From assembly GCA_007125255.1 (NCBI GenBank), contig SLDM01000325.1:1-6476 (forward strand): DNA of 6,476 nt, in the 5' to 3' direction. Within the stretch, counting starts at the first letter, position 1, and each line of letters begins with the position of its first letter. The notes beneath the pieces were generated by a model that had not been told where the DNA came from, did not search any database, and worked only from the letters and a program-made list of their open reading frames with translations. Made by a program: the position numbers and the translations under genes. Positions 1 through 6,022 of this stretch are shown here, one piece after another. The stretch comes from Phycisphaerales bacterium (GTDB lineage: Bacteria > Planctomycetota > Phycisphaerae > Phycisphaerales > SM1A02).

Positions 1-165
1 GGTTTGCGCGAGTCGTCCTGCCCGGAATGCGGGGCGAAGTTCACGCTCGATCAGCTCTTTGCCGGCCTGCCGCACCAGGAAGCAGCGCAGCTTGAAGCCG
101 CTGAAATGCAGCCGGGCTCGAGGGTCGACCCCGATGCGTCATGCCCCTCCACGCCGTCCGGATAA
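1..165 (+). CDS. C-terminal end of a zinc-ribbon protein (partial)
   Basis: Frame 1 is open from the window edge to a TAA at 163-165, giving the last 54 residues of a protein that begins upstream. It starts GLRESS-CPECG-AKF. CPECG is the second cysteine pair of a zinc ribbon, and in planctomycete proteins the stretch just before it is normally C-x2-CGYDL-x-GL, which would lie just outside the window. The remaining 40 or so residues are acidic to neutral, rich in Ala, Gln, Glu and Pro, with no membrane segment, and end in a loose Pro/Ser/Cys tail. Function cannot be told from this fragment: such ribbons sit on many unrelated small proteins. A strong hairpin lies 36 bases after the stop. Confidence 0.6.
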   Translation, partial: GLRESSCPECGAKFTLDQLFAGLPHQEAAQLEAAEMQPGSRVDPDASCPSTPSG

Positions 166-201
166 CGCCCGGTCGTGATTTCCGGACCGGCGCAAACCGC
201 A

Positions 202-236
202 CGATCGCGCGGAGCGGAACGCCGCGGGCGCGATCG
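202..236 (+). terminator. GC-rich hairpin after the zinc-ribbon gene
   Basis: A perfect 9-bp inverted repeat (CGATCGCGC at 202-210 and GCGCGATCG at 228-236) encloses a second small stem (GCGG 214-217 with CCGC 222-225, loop AACG). It lies 36 bases after the stop at 165 and before the next gene, which is where a terminator is expected. There is no T-run after it on either side, so intrinsic termination is not shown. It could equally be an mRNA 3'-end stabiliser. Confidence 0.4.
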
Positions 237-317
237 GTGGCCGGTTGACGGGCACACGGTTGGACCGGCAAGAAATCGTGGCACTCTCCCAAGAAGCAAC
301 TGAAGAGGAGACTTGCC

Positions 318-584
318 ATGAAGATCACTTCCCCCATCGCCACGACTTCTTCGACCCGGCACTCGAGCCGCAAGGGATTCCTGCCAGACTTCGTTCGACG
401 GCTCTGGAGCGGCGGCCGACCGGAACGACCGGCGGTCATTGTCAAGGTGTGGGATGCTCGCAGCGCGAGTTATCGGCAGGTCGATCTGAGCAACCGGAAC
501 GATCCGCTGTGGGATACGGCCTACTCGGTTGCCGGCCTGCATCGACGTGAGCGGCGGGAACAGCGCAAGCGTGCCGCAGCATGA
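318..584 (+). CDS. Small basic protein of unknown function
   Basis: This 88-residue open frame starts at an ATG with a good ribosome binding site: AGGAG at 306-310, seven bases before the start. That is why this start is preferred over an overlapping longer frame beginning at 245, which has no such site. The product opens MKITSPIATTSS, has a Ser/Thr-rich first 20 residues, a middle with beta-like alternation (AVIVKVWDARSASYRQV, about residues 39-55), and a strongly basic Arg-rich end (about 74-88). I see no membrane helix, signal peptide or cysteine motif, and do not recognise a family. It converges on trxB with a 152-base gap that holds no clear terminator. A DNA- or RNA-associated role would be a guess from charge alone. 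Confidence 0.5.
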   Translation: MKITSPIATTSSTRHSSRKGFLPDFVRRLWSGGRPERPAVIVKVWDARSASYRQVDLSNRNDPLWDTAYSVAGLHRRERREQRKRAAA

Positions 585-736
585 ATCAGCTTCTCTGCGC
601 TCCCGATCGAGCACCGAAGTCTCTGCGTCAGGGTGGCAAGGAGACGGAGTGACTTTGTAGCGCCTTGGGACACCGGTCATCTCTGGACGCGCTCCGTTGC
701 ATTATTGCCCGGATCTACCCGCTTCAGCCCGGCTCC

Positions 737-1729
737 TCAGAGATCCTGCTCGCCCAGCCACCGTTCGGCATCGATCGCGGCCTGACAGCCCATTCCGGCG
801 GCCGTGACCGCCTGGCGGTACTCCGCGTCGGCAACATCGCCCGCCGCGAAGACGCCTTCGATATTGGTGCGGCTGCTTCGTGTCGGCAGAACCAGGTAGC
901 CCGCTTCATCCATGTCGAGCCCGGCGTCCTTGATGAACTGCGTGGCCGGGGTGTGCCCGATCGCAATAAACAGCCCCTTCACGTCGAGGTCCGACTCCTC
1001 ATCGGTCTGCGTGTCCTTGAGCCGCACGCCGGTGACTTTCTCTTCACCATGCACGTCGAGGAGGACCTTGTTCCAGAGCACTTCGACATTGTCCTGCTTG
1101 AGCACCCGTTCCTGCATGGTCTTGGATGCGCGGAACTCGTCGCGACGGTGGATGATGTAGACCGTTGAGGCAAACTTGGCGAGGTAGTGCGCCTCTTCCA
1201 TCGCGGTGTCCCCACCGCCGACCACGGCGAGCGGTTGATCGCGGAACATCGGCAGCGCGCCGTCGCAGACCGCGCAGGCACTGACCCCGCCGCCGATCTG
1301 GGCGAGGCGCAGTTCGTTCTCGAGGCCGAGCCAGTTCGCGGTCGCGCCGGTCGCGATGATGACGGCGTGGGCGGTGATCTCATCGCCGCCGGAGGTTTTC
1401 AGACGGAACGGGCGCTGGGAGAAGTCGCACGATTCGATGTCCTGCATGAGAACCTTCGTCCCGAAGCGTTCGGCCTGCTTCTGAAAGTCCTGCATCATTT
1501 CCGGTCCGCCCACGCCGTCGGGGTAGCCGGGGTAGTTCTCCACATCCGTGGTGAGCATGAGCTGCCCACCGGGCAGAACCGGGGCGGGGTTCTGTTTCGG
1601 CACACCGACGTAGACGAGCGGTTCCAGATTGGCCCGCGCGGCGTAGATCGCCGCGGTCCATCCGGCCGGCCCGCTTCCGATGATGACGAGCTTGTGATCG
1701 GCTTCCTGGCTGCTGTGGTCTTGGCTCAT
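737..1729 (-). CDS. trxB: Thioredoxin reductase (NADPH)
   Basis: A 330-residue flavoprotein that uses NADPH to reduce thioredoxin in the cytoplasm. Domain order fits the low-molecular-weight family: FAD-binding GSGPAG at residues 18-23, PGGQL at 53-57 and ENYPGYPDG at 64-72, ATG at 126-128, the redox-active pair C152-AVC155-DG, NADPH-binding GGGDTA at 171-176 with HRRDEFRAS at 194-202, and the second FAD motif GVFAAGDVAD at 292-301 followed by YRQAVTAAGMGCQAAIDAE. All key residues are present and the length is normal. The start ATG (1727-1729) has only a weak AGG at 1740-1742, ten bases upstream. The gene lies 114 bases downstream of the secreted-protein gene on the same strand, so co-transcription is possible, but no thioredoxin gene is adjacent. 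The end converges on the small gene at 318-584. Confidence 0.96.
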   Translation of the reverse strand: MSQDHSSQEADHKLVIIGSGPAGWTAAIYAARANLEPLVYVGVPKQNPAPVLPGGQLMLTTDVENYPGYPDGVGGPEMMQDFQKQAERFGTKVLMQDIESCDFSQRPFRLKTSGGDEITAHAVIIATGATANWLGLENELRLAQIGGGVSACAVCDGALPMFRDQPLAVVGGGDTAMEEAHYLAKFASTVYIIHRRDEFRASKTMQERVLKQDNVEVLWNKVLLDVHGEEKVTGVRLKDTQTDEESDLDVKGLFIAIGHTPATQFIKDAGLDMDEAGYLVLPTRSSRTNIEGVFAAGDVADAEYRQAVTAAGMGCQAAIDAERWLGEQDL

Positions 1730-1843
1730 GCTGCTGTTACCTGCAAAGTTTCACCTGCTTCGTTCGATGAACAGCTCCGCGCCCGCGTCACTTGGCGGTC
1801 GTGCGGGCCGCGCATCACGGTCCTGTCCGCCGGCGTCCGACAA

Positions 1844-3301
1844 TCAGTTCCGGACCCCCTGCTCCCAGGCGAGAGCCCGGTAGGGAGGCCAGATGACCAG
1901 ATCGCCGGAGAGTCCGTCATCGGTGTGTTCCGCCGCGCGTTCGTTGGATCCATCCACTCCACGCGAGTAGAGGATGGCCATCCCGGCCGGGACCTGGATC
2001 CGGCCGGCGGGTGTATCCATCGTGTGGCGGCTTTCCGGGTAGATGAACAGGAACGTTCCCATGTTGCGGTCGTAAGGGTCAAGGTCGGAGACCTTGCGGC
2101 AGTGGGCGGCGTAGAGACGGCGCTGTCCCCGCGGCCAGGTGTTGTACGTGCGGTAGTAGCCGCAGATACCTGCCGCCATGCCCGTCCCGTTGACCTGCGC
2201 GATGAGCTGACGGCGGAGCGCGAACAGTTGCTGCAGGTCCTTGATCGAGAAGATGACCGCCGCGAAGCGCACCTCATTGGTGCGTTCAAACTCGCTCGGA
2301 AAATCTTCGAGAATCGGGTCGTACTCCTGCACGCGCCACCGGCGCCACCAGTCGTCATAGACCAGCCGCAACCTCTGGAGCGAGGCATCGAGTGAGTCGT
2401 GCCTCCGAGCGACCTTCTCCCAGCGCCGGGATGCCCCGAACCGGGTCAGCGGCTCATCCCGCGACTGGATCGTGGCGAACATCTCGCGGAATCGTTCCGG
2501 GATCGGTTGACCCTGGCGATCAAAGACTTCGCGAAGAATCGCCTCGGCGACGATTCGGTCGGCTTCGGGCATGAACAGGGCATTGCGGTCCGGCCGCAGG
2601 AACGGAATCTCGCTGATCGCCAGATTCCGATACTGGTCGGCGGAAATCTTCTCACGGTATATGTAGAAGACGTTGCGGGTGGTGATCAGCATGTCGATCA
2701 ACGACTGGATGGCGAACTCCTTCTCTTCGAAGAATTCGCGGTCGCAGAGCTGGCGCAGGAAGAACAGCATCGCCACGGTCAGGTCAAGGGCCTCATCGAC
2801 CTGACCGGACTTCATGCGGCGATGGATTTCGGTCACGCCAAAGAGCTGGGCGCGCCGAACCGCGTCGGTGTACGGAAACGAGATGCGGTTCAACCCGGCC
2901 TCGTCGCCGACGGCGGCGAAAAGATTGTTCTCCCGGTACTCCGAGGGTACGTTGCTCGCGCCGTACGGCAGACCGAAGACCGGCCGCTCACTCGCGTTGA
3001 TGAGCACCTCGGCCATGCTGAGGTTCGCCTCGGCCCAGTTGCTCAGTTCGTTCCACCCGGACATCTCGGGATGGACCTCGACGGCCCGAAAACCACGTCC
3101 AAAGCGTTCCGGGGAAGGGGTCATGTTGAGGAAGCCGTCGAAGAAGGTGCGGTAGCTGCGGATGCGTTCACTCACATCGACGGTCGGCAGCTGGTTGAGC
3201 CGTTCCAGAACCTCTCGGTACTCCTCCGCATCGGCCGATCGAGGCATCGCCAGTAGGCAGAACAAGACCAGCAGCACGGGCAGGCAACGGTTGACTATCA
3301 T
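1844..3301 (-). CDS. Secreted protein of unknown function
   Basis: The product is 485 residues if it starts at the ATG at 3299-3301. That start has AAAGGA seven bases upstream (3309-3314) and opens directly into a signal peptide: MIVNRC, a Leu/Val-rich core (residues 7-19), and a signal peptidase I site S-A-D-A before Glu26. An in-frame start 34 residues earlier would bury the signal peptide and is rejected. No lipobox is seen. The mature protein is mostly helical-looking, rich in Arg, Glu, Phe and Leu, with no catalytic motif I recognise. The last 110 residues (from about 376) read as a distinct unit: YYRTYNTWP, then DLDPYD, then AILYSRGVDG (about 442-451), then GDLVIWPP. This resembles a tail seen on many planctomycete exported proteins (WP...DP...LYS-G-DG...GD), itself reminiscent of pseudopilin C-termini; that link is inference. 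Location is probably periplasmic. Confidence 0.85.
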   Translation of the reverse strand: MIVNRCLPVLLVLFCLLAMPRSADAEEYREVLERLNQLPTVDVSERIRSYRTFFDGFLNMTPSPERFGRGFRAVEVHPEMSGWNELSNWAEANLSMAEVLINASERPVFGLPYGASNVPSEYRENNLFAAVGDEAGLNRISFPYTDAVRRAQLFGVTEIHRRMKSGQVDEALDLTVAMLFFLRQLCDREFFEEKEFAIQSLIDMLITTRNVFYIYREKISADQYRNLAISEIPFLRPDRNALFMPEADRIVAEAILREVFDRQGQPIPERFREMFATIQSRDEPLTRFGASRRWEKVARRHDSLDASLQRLRLVYDDWWRRWRVQEYDPILEDFPSEFERTNEVRFAAVIFSIKDLQQLFALRRQLIAQVNGTGMAAGICGYYRTYNTWPRGQRRLYAAHCRKVSDLDPYDRNMGTFLFIYPESRHTMDTPAGRIQVPAGMAILYSRGVDGSNERAAEHTDDGLSGDLVIWPPYRALAWEQGVRN

Positions 3302-3373
3302 GCACAGATCCTTTCCGGGAATACATCCGGGAGTACGCTCACGCCGGCCGATCCCGTCCCGCGTGAGCACCGC

Positions 3374-3379
3374 ATCGTA
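3374..3379 (-). promoter_or_regulatory. Candidate -10 box for the secreted-protein gene
   Basis: On the minus strand this reads TACGAT in the context CTGCTACGATGC, about 73 bases before the ATG at 3301. It matches the sigma-70 -10 consensus at four of six positions and closely parallels the candidate -10 of the divergent ald gene (CCGCTATCATGC). No convincing -35 box is visible at 16-19 bases. This is a weak prediction from sequence only. Confidence 0.3.
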
Positions 3380-3401
3380 GCAGATTGCATTCCGCGGGGA
3401 C

Positions 3402-3416
3402 ACACCACGACACCAC
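3402..3416. repeat. Direct repeat ACACCAC in the divergent promoter region
   Basis: ACACCAC occurs at 3402-3408 and again at 3410-3416, separated by one G. The pair sits between the two divergent candidate -10 boxes, over the place where the -35 region of ald would be. It could be a regulator half-site pair, but the eight-base spacing is not helical and low-complexity sequence can do this by chance. Confidence 0.3.
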
Positions 3417-3431
3417 CCCGATGGCCTCCGC

Positions 3432-3437
3432 TATCAT
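3432..3437 (+). promoter_or_regulatory. Candidate -10 box for ald
   Basis: TATCAT, five of six matches to the sigma-70 -10 consensus, in the context CTCCGCTATCATGC. It lies 35 bases before the ald start codon, leaving a leader of roughly 30 bases that carries the ribosome binding site. The best -35-like hexamer, ACGACA at 3407-3412, needs a long 19-base spacer, so the -35 is doubtful. Confidence 0.4.
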
Positions 3438-3472
3438 GCTCGATCCCCCTACCCGTCAGGAGCTCAACCACG

Positions 3473-4579
3473 ATGATTGTCGGCGTTCCCACTGAAGTAA
3501 AGCTCGATGAGTACCGTGTCGGGCTCAGGCCCGTCGGGGCGGAAATGCTGGTCCAGCGCGGCCACTCCGTCCTCGTCCAGTCCGGGGCCGGAGAGGGCAG
3601 CGGGTTCCCCAATGAGATGTACGAAGCGGCCGGCGCGAAGATCGTCGATTCCGCGGAGGAGCTCTGGCAGAAGGCGGAGATGATCGTCAAGGTCAAGGAG
3701 CCCCAGGCGACGGAGGTCCGGCAGATCCGAGAGGACCAGACGGTCTTCACCTATTTTCACTTCGCCGCCGACAAGGACCTCACCGTCGGCTGCCTCGAGA
3801 GCAAGTGTATCGCCGCGGCCTACGAAACCCTCACCGACCGCCACGGCCGGCTGCCCCTGCTCACCCCCATGAGCGAGATCGCGGGCAAGCTCTCCGTACA
3901 GGAAGGCGCGAAGTACCTCGAACGGCCGCAGGGCGGGCGCGGCGTCCTGCTCGGCGGCGTGCCCGGCGTTGAGCCGGGACATGTCCTCATCCTCGGGGGC
4001 GGGGTCGTCGGGACCTGCGCGGCGACCGTCGCGGCCGGTATGGGCGCGGACGTCGTCATCCTCGAAGTCAACATCGACCGCATGCGCGAGCTCGGCGAGT
4101 TCATGCCACCCAATGTCCGCACGATCTATTCCGACCCCCAGTCGATCCGCGAGCATCTTTCCTGGGCGGACCTCGTCGTCGGCGCGGTTCTGATCCCCGG
4201 CGCGAAGGCCCCCCACCTGATCAGCCGGGCGGATCTCGTCCACATGAAGCCCGGCGCGGTGATCGTGGATGTCGCCATCGATCAGGGTGGATGTGTTGAG
4301 ACCGCCCGGGTCACCACCCACTCTGATCCGATCTACACCGTGGACGGCGTGGTGCATTACTGTGTCGGCAACATGCCCGGCTCGGTCGCGCGCACCTCGA
4401 CCCAGGCGCTGACCAACGCCACCCTGCCGTGGGTCCTCAAACTCGCCGAGCACGGACCGGACGCGCTGGCGAAGAAGGACCCCCACTTCGCCGCCGCCAT
4501 CAACACCAACCGCGGCGTGCTGACCAACCAGCCCGTCGCCCAGGCGCACAATCTGGATTTTGAGCCACTGGCGGTGTGA
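3473..4579 (+). CDS. ald: Alanine dehydrogenase
   Basis: The enzyme reversibly deaminates L-alanine to pyruvate and ammonia with NAD, linking amino-acid nitrogen to central carbon. The 368-residue product has normal length and the full set of family marks: MIVGVPTEVKLDEYRVGL at the N-terminus, substrate-binding Arg15, Lys75 in KVKEP and the catalytic His96 in YFHFAAD, E118, the Rossmann glycines GGGVVGT at 175-181, Glu198 at the end of the second strand (acidic, as expected for NAD preference), catalytic Asp270 in DVAIDQGGC, and VDGVVHYCVGNMPG-SVARTST. The ATG is preceded by CAGGAG at 3457-3462, ten bases away. Two small membrane-protein genes follow at 25 bases and beyond with no terminator between, so they may be co-transcribed. 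The last 89 bases before the final codon are duplicated at 5008-5096. A long antisense open frame covers the gene but is only a shadow. Confidence 0.97.
   Translation: MIVGVPTEVKLDEYRVGLRPVGAEMLVQRGHSVLVQSGAGEGSGFPNEMYEAAGAKIVDSAEELWQKAEMIVKVKEPQATEVRQIREDQTVFTYFHFAADKDLTVGCLESKCIAAAYETLTDRHGRLPLLTPMSEIAGKLSVQEGAKYLERPQGGRGVLLGGVPGVEPGHVLILGGGVVGTCAATVAAGMGADVVILEVNIDRMRELGEFMPPNVRTIYSDPQSIREHLSWADLVVGAVLIPGAKAPHLISRADLVHMKPGAVIVDVAIDQGGCVETARVTTHSDPIYTVDGVVHYCVGNMPGSVARTSTQALTNATLPWVLKLAEHGPDALAKKDPHFAAAINTNRGVLTNQPVAQAHNLDFEPLAV
4486..4574 (+). repeat. Copy 1 of an 89-bp duplicated ald 3' end
   Basis: This is the functional copy, inside ald, encoding the last residues from FAAAINTN to the penultimate PLA. 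It aligns without gaps to 5008-5096 (offset 522) with 82 of 89 bases identical. A few more matches continue leftward to about 4480, so the left edge is not sharp. The right edge falls just before the ald stop codon. Confidence 0.95.
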
Positions 4580-4604
4580 GCAACGCGGGGCTAGCGTAAC
4601 CCTC

Positions 4605-5045
4605 ATGAATCTCGGCCCGGCGTTTGACCTTCTCGTTCTCTGCATCCTGCTGACACCCGCGGCCGGTTTTGCGATCGGCCTGTGGTTGACTGGAGCCGCT
4701 CACGCCGTCCTTCGGCGCCGATTTCAAAAAAGAGGTCTGCTGATCCTTGCTGGCTATTACGCCTCCTTCGCCGCCGCGTACCTCTCTGCCGTCGTCACTT
4801 CCACTTCGAATTCGCCGGCCCGAGACGTCAGTGAGCACCTGGCGTGTTCCCTCGTGTTGCTCGCACCGGCAGCCGCCGGGCTTCTCATTGTGATCGCTGC
4901 TTATGTGCGCCGTCAACGCCTGCGCCACCTTTGCTCGCGCTGCGGCTATGATCTTCGCAGCAACGCTTCATCCCGATGCCCCGAGTGCGGCACCGCGAAT
5001 CCCTCCTCTTCGCCGCCGCCATTAACACCAACCGCGGCGTGCTGA
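4605..5045 (+). CDS. Three-helix membrane protein with a C-terminal zinc ribbon
   Basis: A 146-residue protein with three likely membrane helices (about residues 7-34, 44-64 and 80-101), a basic stretch RRQRLRH, then a zinc ribbon: C110-x2-C113-GYDLR and C125-PE-C128-G. The basic stretch suggests the ribbon faces the cytoplasm. The CGYDLR ribbon is typical of planctomycetes; its role is unknown and no enzyme domain is present. The ATG at 4605 is chosen because it opens straight into the first helix; the frame extends upstream into ald only through a TTG. No good ribosome binding site is visible, so translation may depend on coupling to ald, which ends 25 bases earlier. The last ten residues (PPPLTPTAAC) and the stop are encoded by the second copy of the ald tail read in another frame, so the original C-terminus was probably different. 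Confidence 0.8.
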   Translation: MNLGPAFDLLVLCILLTPAAGFAIGLWLTGAAHAVLRRRFQKRGLLILAGYYASFAAAYLSAVVTSTSNSPARDVSEHLACSLVLLAPAAAGLLIVIAAYVRRQRLRHLCSRCGYDLRSNASSRCPECGTANPSSSPPPLTPTAAC

Positions 5046-5096
5046 CCAACCAGCCCGTCGCCCGGGCGCACAATCTCGACTTTGCGCCGTTGGCGG
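5008..5096 (+). pseudogene. Copy 2 of the ald 3' end (ald relic)
   Basis: In the ald frame this reads FAAAINTNRGVLTNQPVA, then RAHNLDFAPLAA, almost the same as the end of ald. Seven differences from 4486-4574: five are silent (ATC/ATT, CTG/CTC, GAT/GAC, CCA/CCG, CTG/TTG) and two change the protein (Gln to Arg, Glu to Ala). The stop codon is not kept, and nothing resembling the rest of ald precedes the copy, which instead abuts the zinc-ribbon coding sequence. The silent bias points to divergence while the sequence was still coding, then loss of the gene body. It is not expected to be translated as ald. Confidence 0.85.
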
Positions 5097-5120
5097 CAGA
5101 GCCAAAAGAACGGCGGGCGC

Positions 5121-5528
5121 ATGACGGTTCGTCAGTATCCCCACGCAACGCCACTTCGAGATGTCGCCAACTGGCTCATCGGCATCTTGGCGTTCATTGG
5201 ACTTCCGGTCGCCTTCGGCTGCCTCATCTTTATGCGCGGCGGCACCCGACTGGAGGCCTTCTTTCTTGGCGTCGGTTTCATCCTGGTTCCGGTGGCCGTC
5301 GTGCAAGTGCGGAACTATCTGCTTTGGAGGCGCATGCGGCGCGTCCTCGGGCGCCCATTGCAAGCCGGCGAACGCGTGCGAGTGATCAGCGGTCCCCTCA
5401 CCGGCAAGGTTGGCCTCGTGCAGTTTCCAGGGCAGTACGGGCCGTTGGAGCTGTATGTCAAGATAGAGGACTCCCCGGATGATGAATCGTTGATCATGCA
5501 ATGGAAACACCTTCGGCGAGTCGAATGA
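5121..5528 (+). CDS. Two-helix membrane protein with a KOW-like domain
   Basis: A 135-residue protein with two likely membrane helices (about residues 17-38 and 44-69), a basic junction WRRMRRVLGR, and a C-terminal segment of about 55 residues. That segment begins GERVRVISGPLTGKVGLV (83-100), which has the layout of a KOW motif as in NusG (G-E-x-V-R-V-x-x-G-P-x-x-x-x-G-x-V), and continues with alternating strands (LELYVKIED) to a final LRRVE, as in a small SH3-like barrel. The basic junction suggests that domain is cytoplasmic. Known KOW domains bind RNA or ribosomal proteins; whether this one does is inference. ATG 5121 is preferred over an upstream TTG in the ald relic; AAAAGAACGG upstream is at best a poor ribosome binding site. 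It begins 24 bases after the ald relic and is probably in the same transcription unit as ald. Confidence 0.75.
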   Translation: MTVRQYPHATPLRDVANWLIGILAFIGLPVAFGCLIFMRGGTRLEAFFLGVGFILVPVAVVQVRNYLLWRRMRRVLGRPLQAGERVRVISGPLTGKVGLVQFPGQYGPLELYVKIEDSPDDESLIMQWKHLRRVE

Positions 5529-5715
5529 TCGCAGGGGTTCCATCGCCCACACCGTCACGGTCGACATGCAGCTCATCCGTCAGCGCGCAGGATGGGTAGA
5601 CCGACGGTAGGAGCGGGTACCTGCTCGGGGCAAACTCAAGCCCACCGCTCCCGCGACGTTCGCAGGCAAACAGCGCATCGGGCCATATCTGAATCGAAGA
5701 AAGAGCGTCATTCAT

Positions 5716-5823
5716 ATGAACCAGAACCAATACCATCGCCGCCAAGAGGCGGCCAAGTTGCCTCGTCTCACAGCTGATCAGCTTCCGGCGGCATTGTGTT
5801 ACCGGTTCGTCAGCTTGCGGTGA
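5716..5823 (+). CDS. Doubtful 35-residue small open frame
   Basis: An ATG at 5716 opens a frame to TGA at 5821-5823 with product MNQNQYHRRQEAAKLPRL followed by TADQLPAALCYRFVSLR. It is amphipathic and basic and looks more protein-like than most chance frames here, but upstream there is only a purine-rich stretch (GAAGAAAGAG) too far from the start to be a clear ribosome binding site. An opposing minus-strand frame starts within the same CATATG. No family recognised; probably chance or the start of a broken gene. Confidence 0.15.
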   Translation: MNQNQYHRRQEAAKLPRLTADQLPAALCYRFVSLR

Positions 5824-5988
5824 AGTCTGCCAATTTCCCGCATCCGATGCGCGAAGACGGCCGTAATCGTTTGCGGATCAACCCTGCGTTGCCCGCGCGG
5901 AGAGAAGTGAGAGAGCTTTCCGCCCCCCAAAATGAAGACGACCTCCGGGGTTGGGGGCACGCCATATTGACTTGTATCGATTGATTCG

Positions 5989-6022
5989 GCGGGGAGATCG
6001 GCCGCGTGCGGCCGATCCCCGC
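5989..6022 (+). terminator. Strong GC-rich hairpin upstream of atoE
   Basis: Arms GCGGGG (5989-5994) and ATCGGCCG (5997-6004) pair with CGGCCGAT (6009-6016) and CCCCGC (6017-6022), giving 14 base pairs with a two-base bulge (AG, 5995-5996) and a four-base CGTG loop. There is no T-run, so it may be a Rho-assisted or structural terminator, or a processed leader element. It lies 461 bases after the KOW gene and 149 bases before atoE. Confidence 0.4.

Noticed and set aside
585..736. A bidirectional terminator between the convergent small gene and trxB
   Set aside because: Only a six-base inverted match (ACGGAG/CTCCGT) far apart and no T-run; too weak to call.
1187..2395. A 402-residue plus-strand frame over trxB and the secreted-protein gene
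   Set aside because: It spans two convincing minus-strand genes and their spacer and shows no domain of its own.
2399..3256. A 285-residue plus-strand frame inside the secreted-protein gene
   Set aside because: A shadow of the minus-strand gene, which has a signal peptide and ribosome binding site.
3464..4645. A 393-residue antisense open frame over the whole of ald
   Set aside because: High G+C removes stops on the opposite strand; the plus strand has the complete alanine dehydrogenase motif set and a good ribosome binding site.
4580..5007. A small mobile element with terminal inverted repeats between the ald tails
   Set aside because: I found no matching inverted ends and no recombinase; only the ald tail repeat supports an insertion.
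4976..5482. A 168-residue frame joining the ald relic to sequence inside the KOW gene
   Set aside because: Only the relic part is protein-like; the remainder is an out-of-frame reading of the membrane-protein gene.
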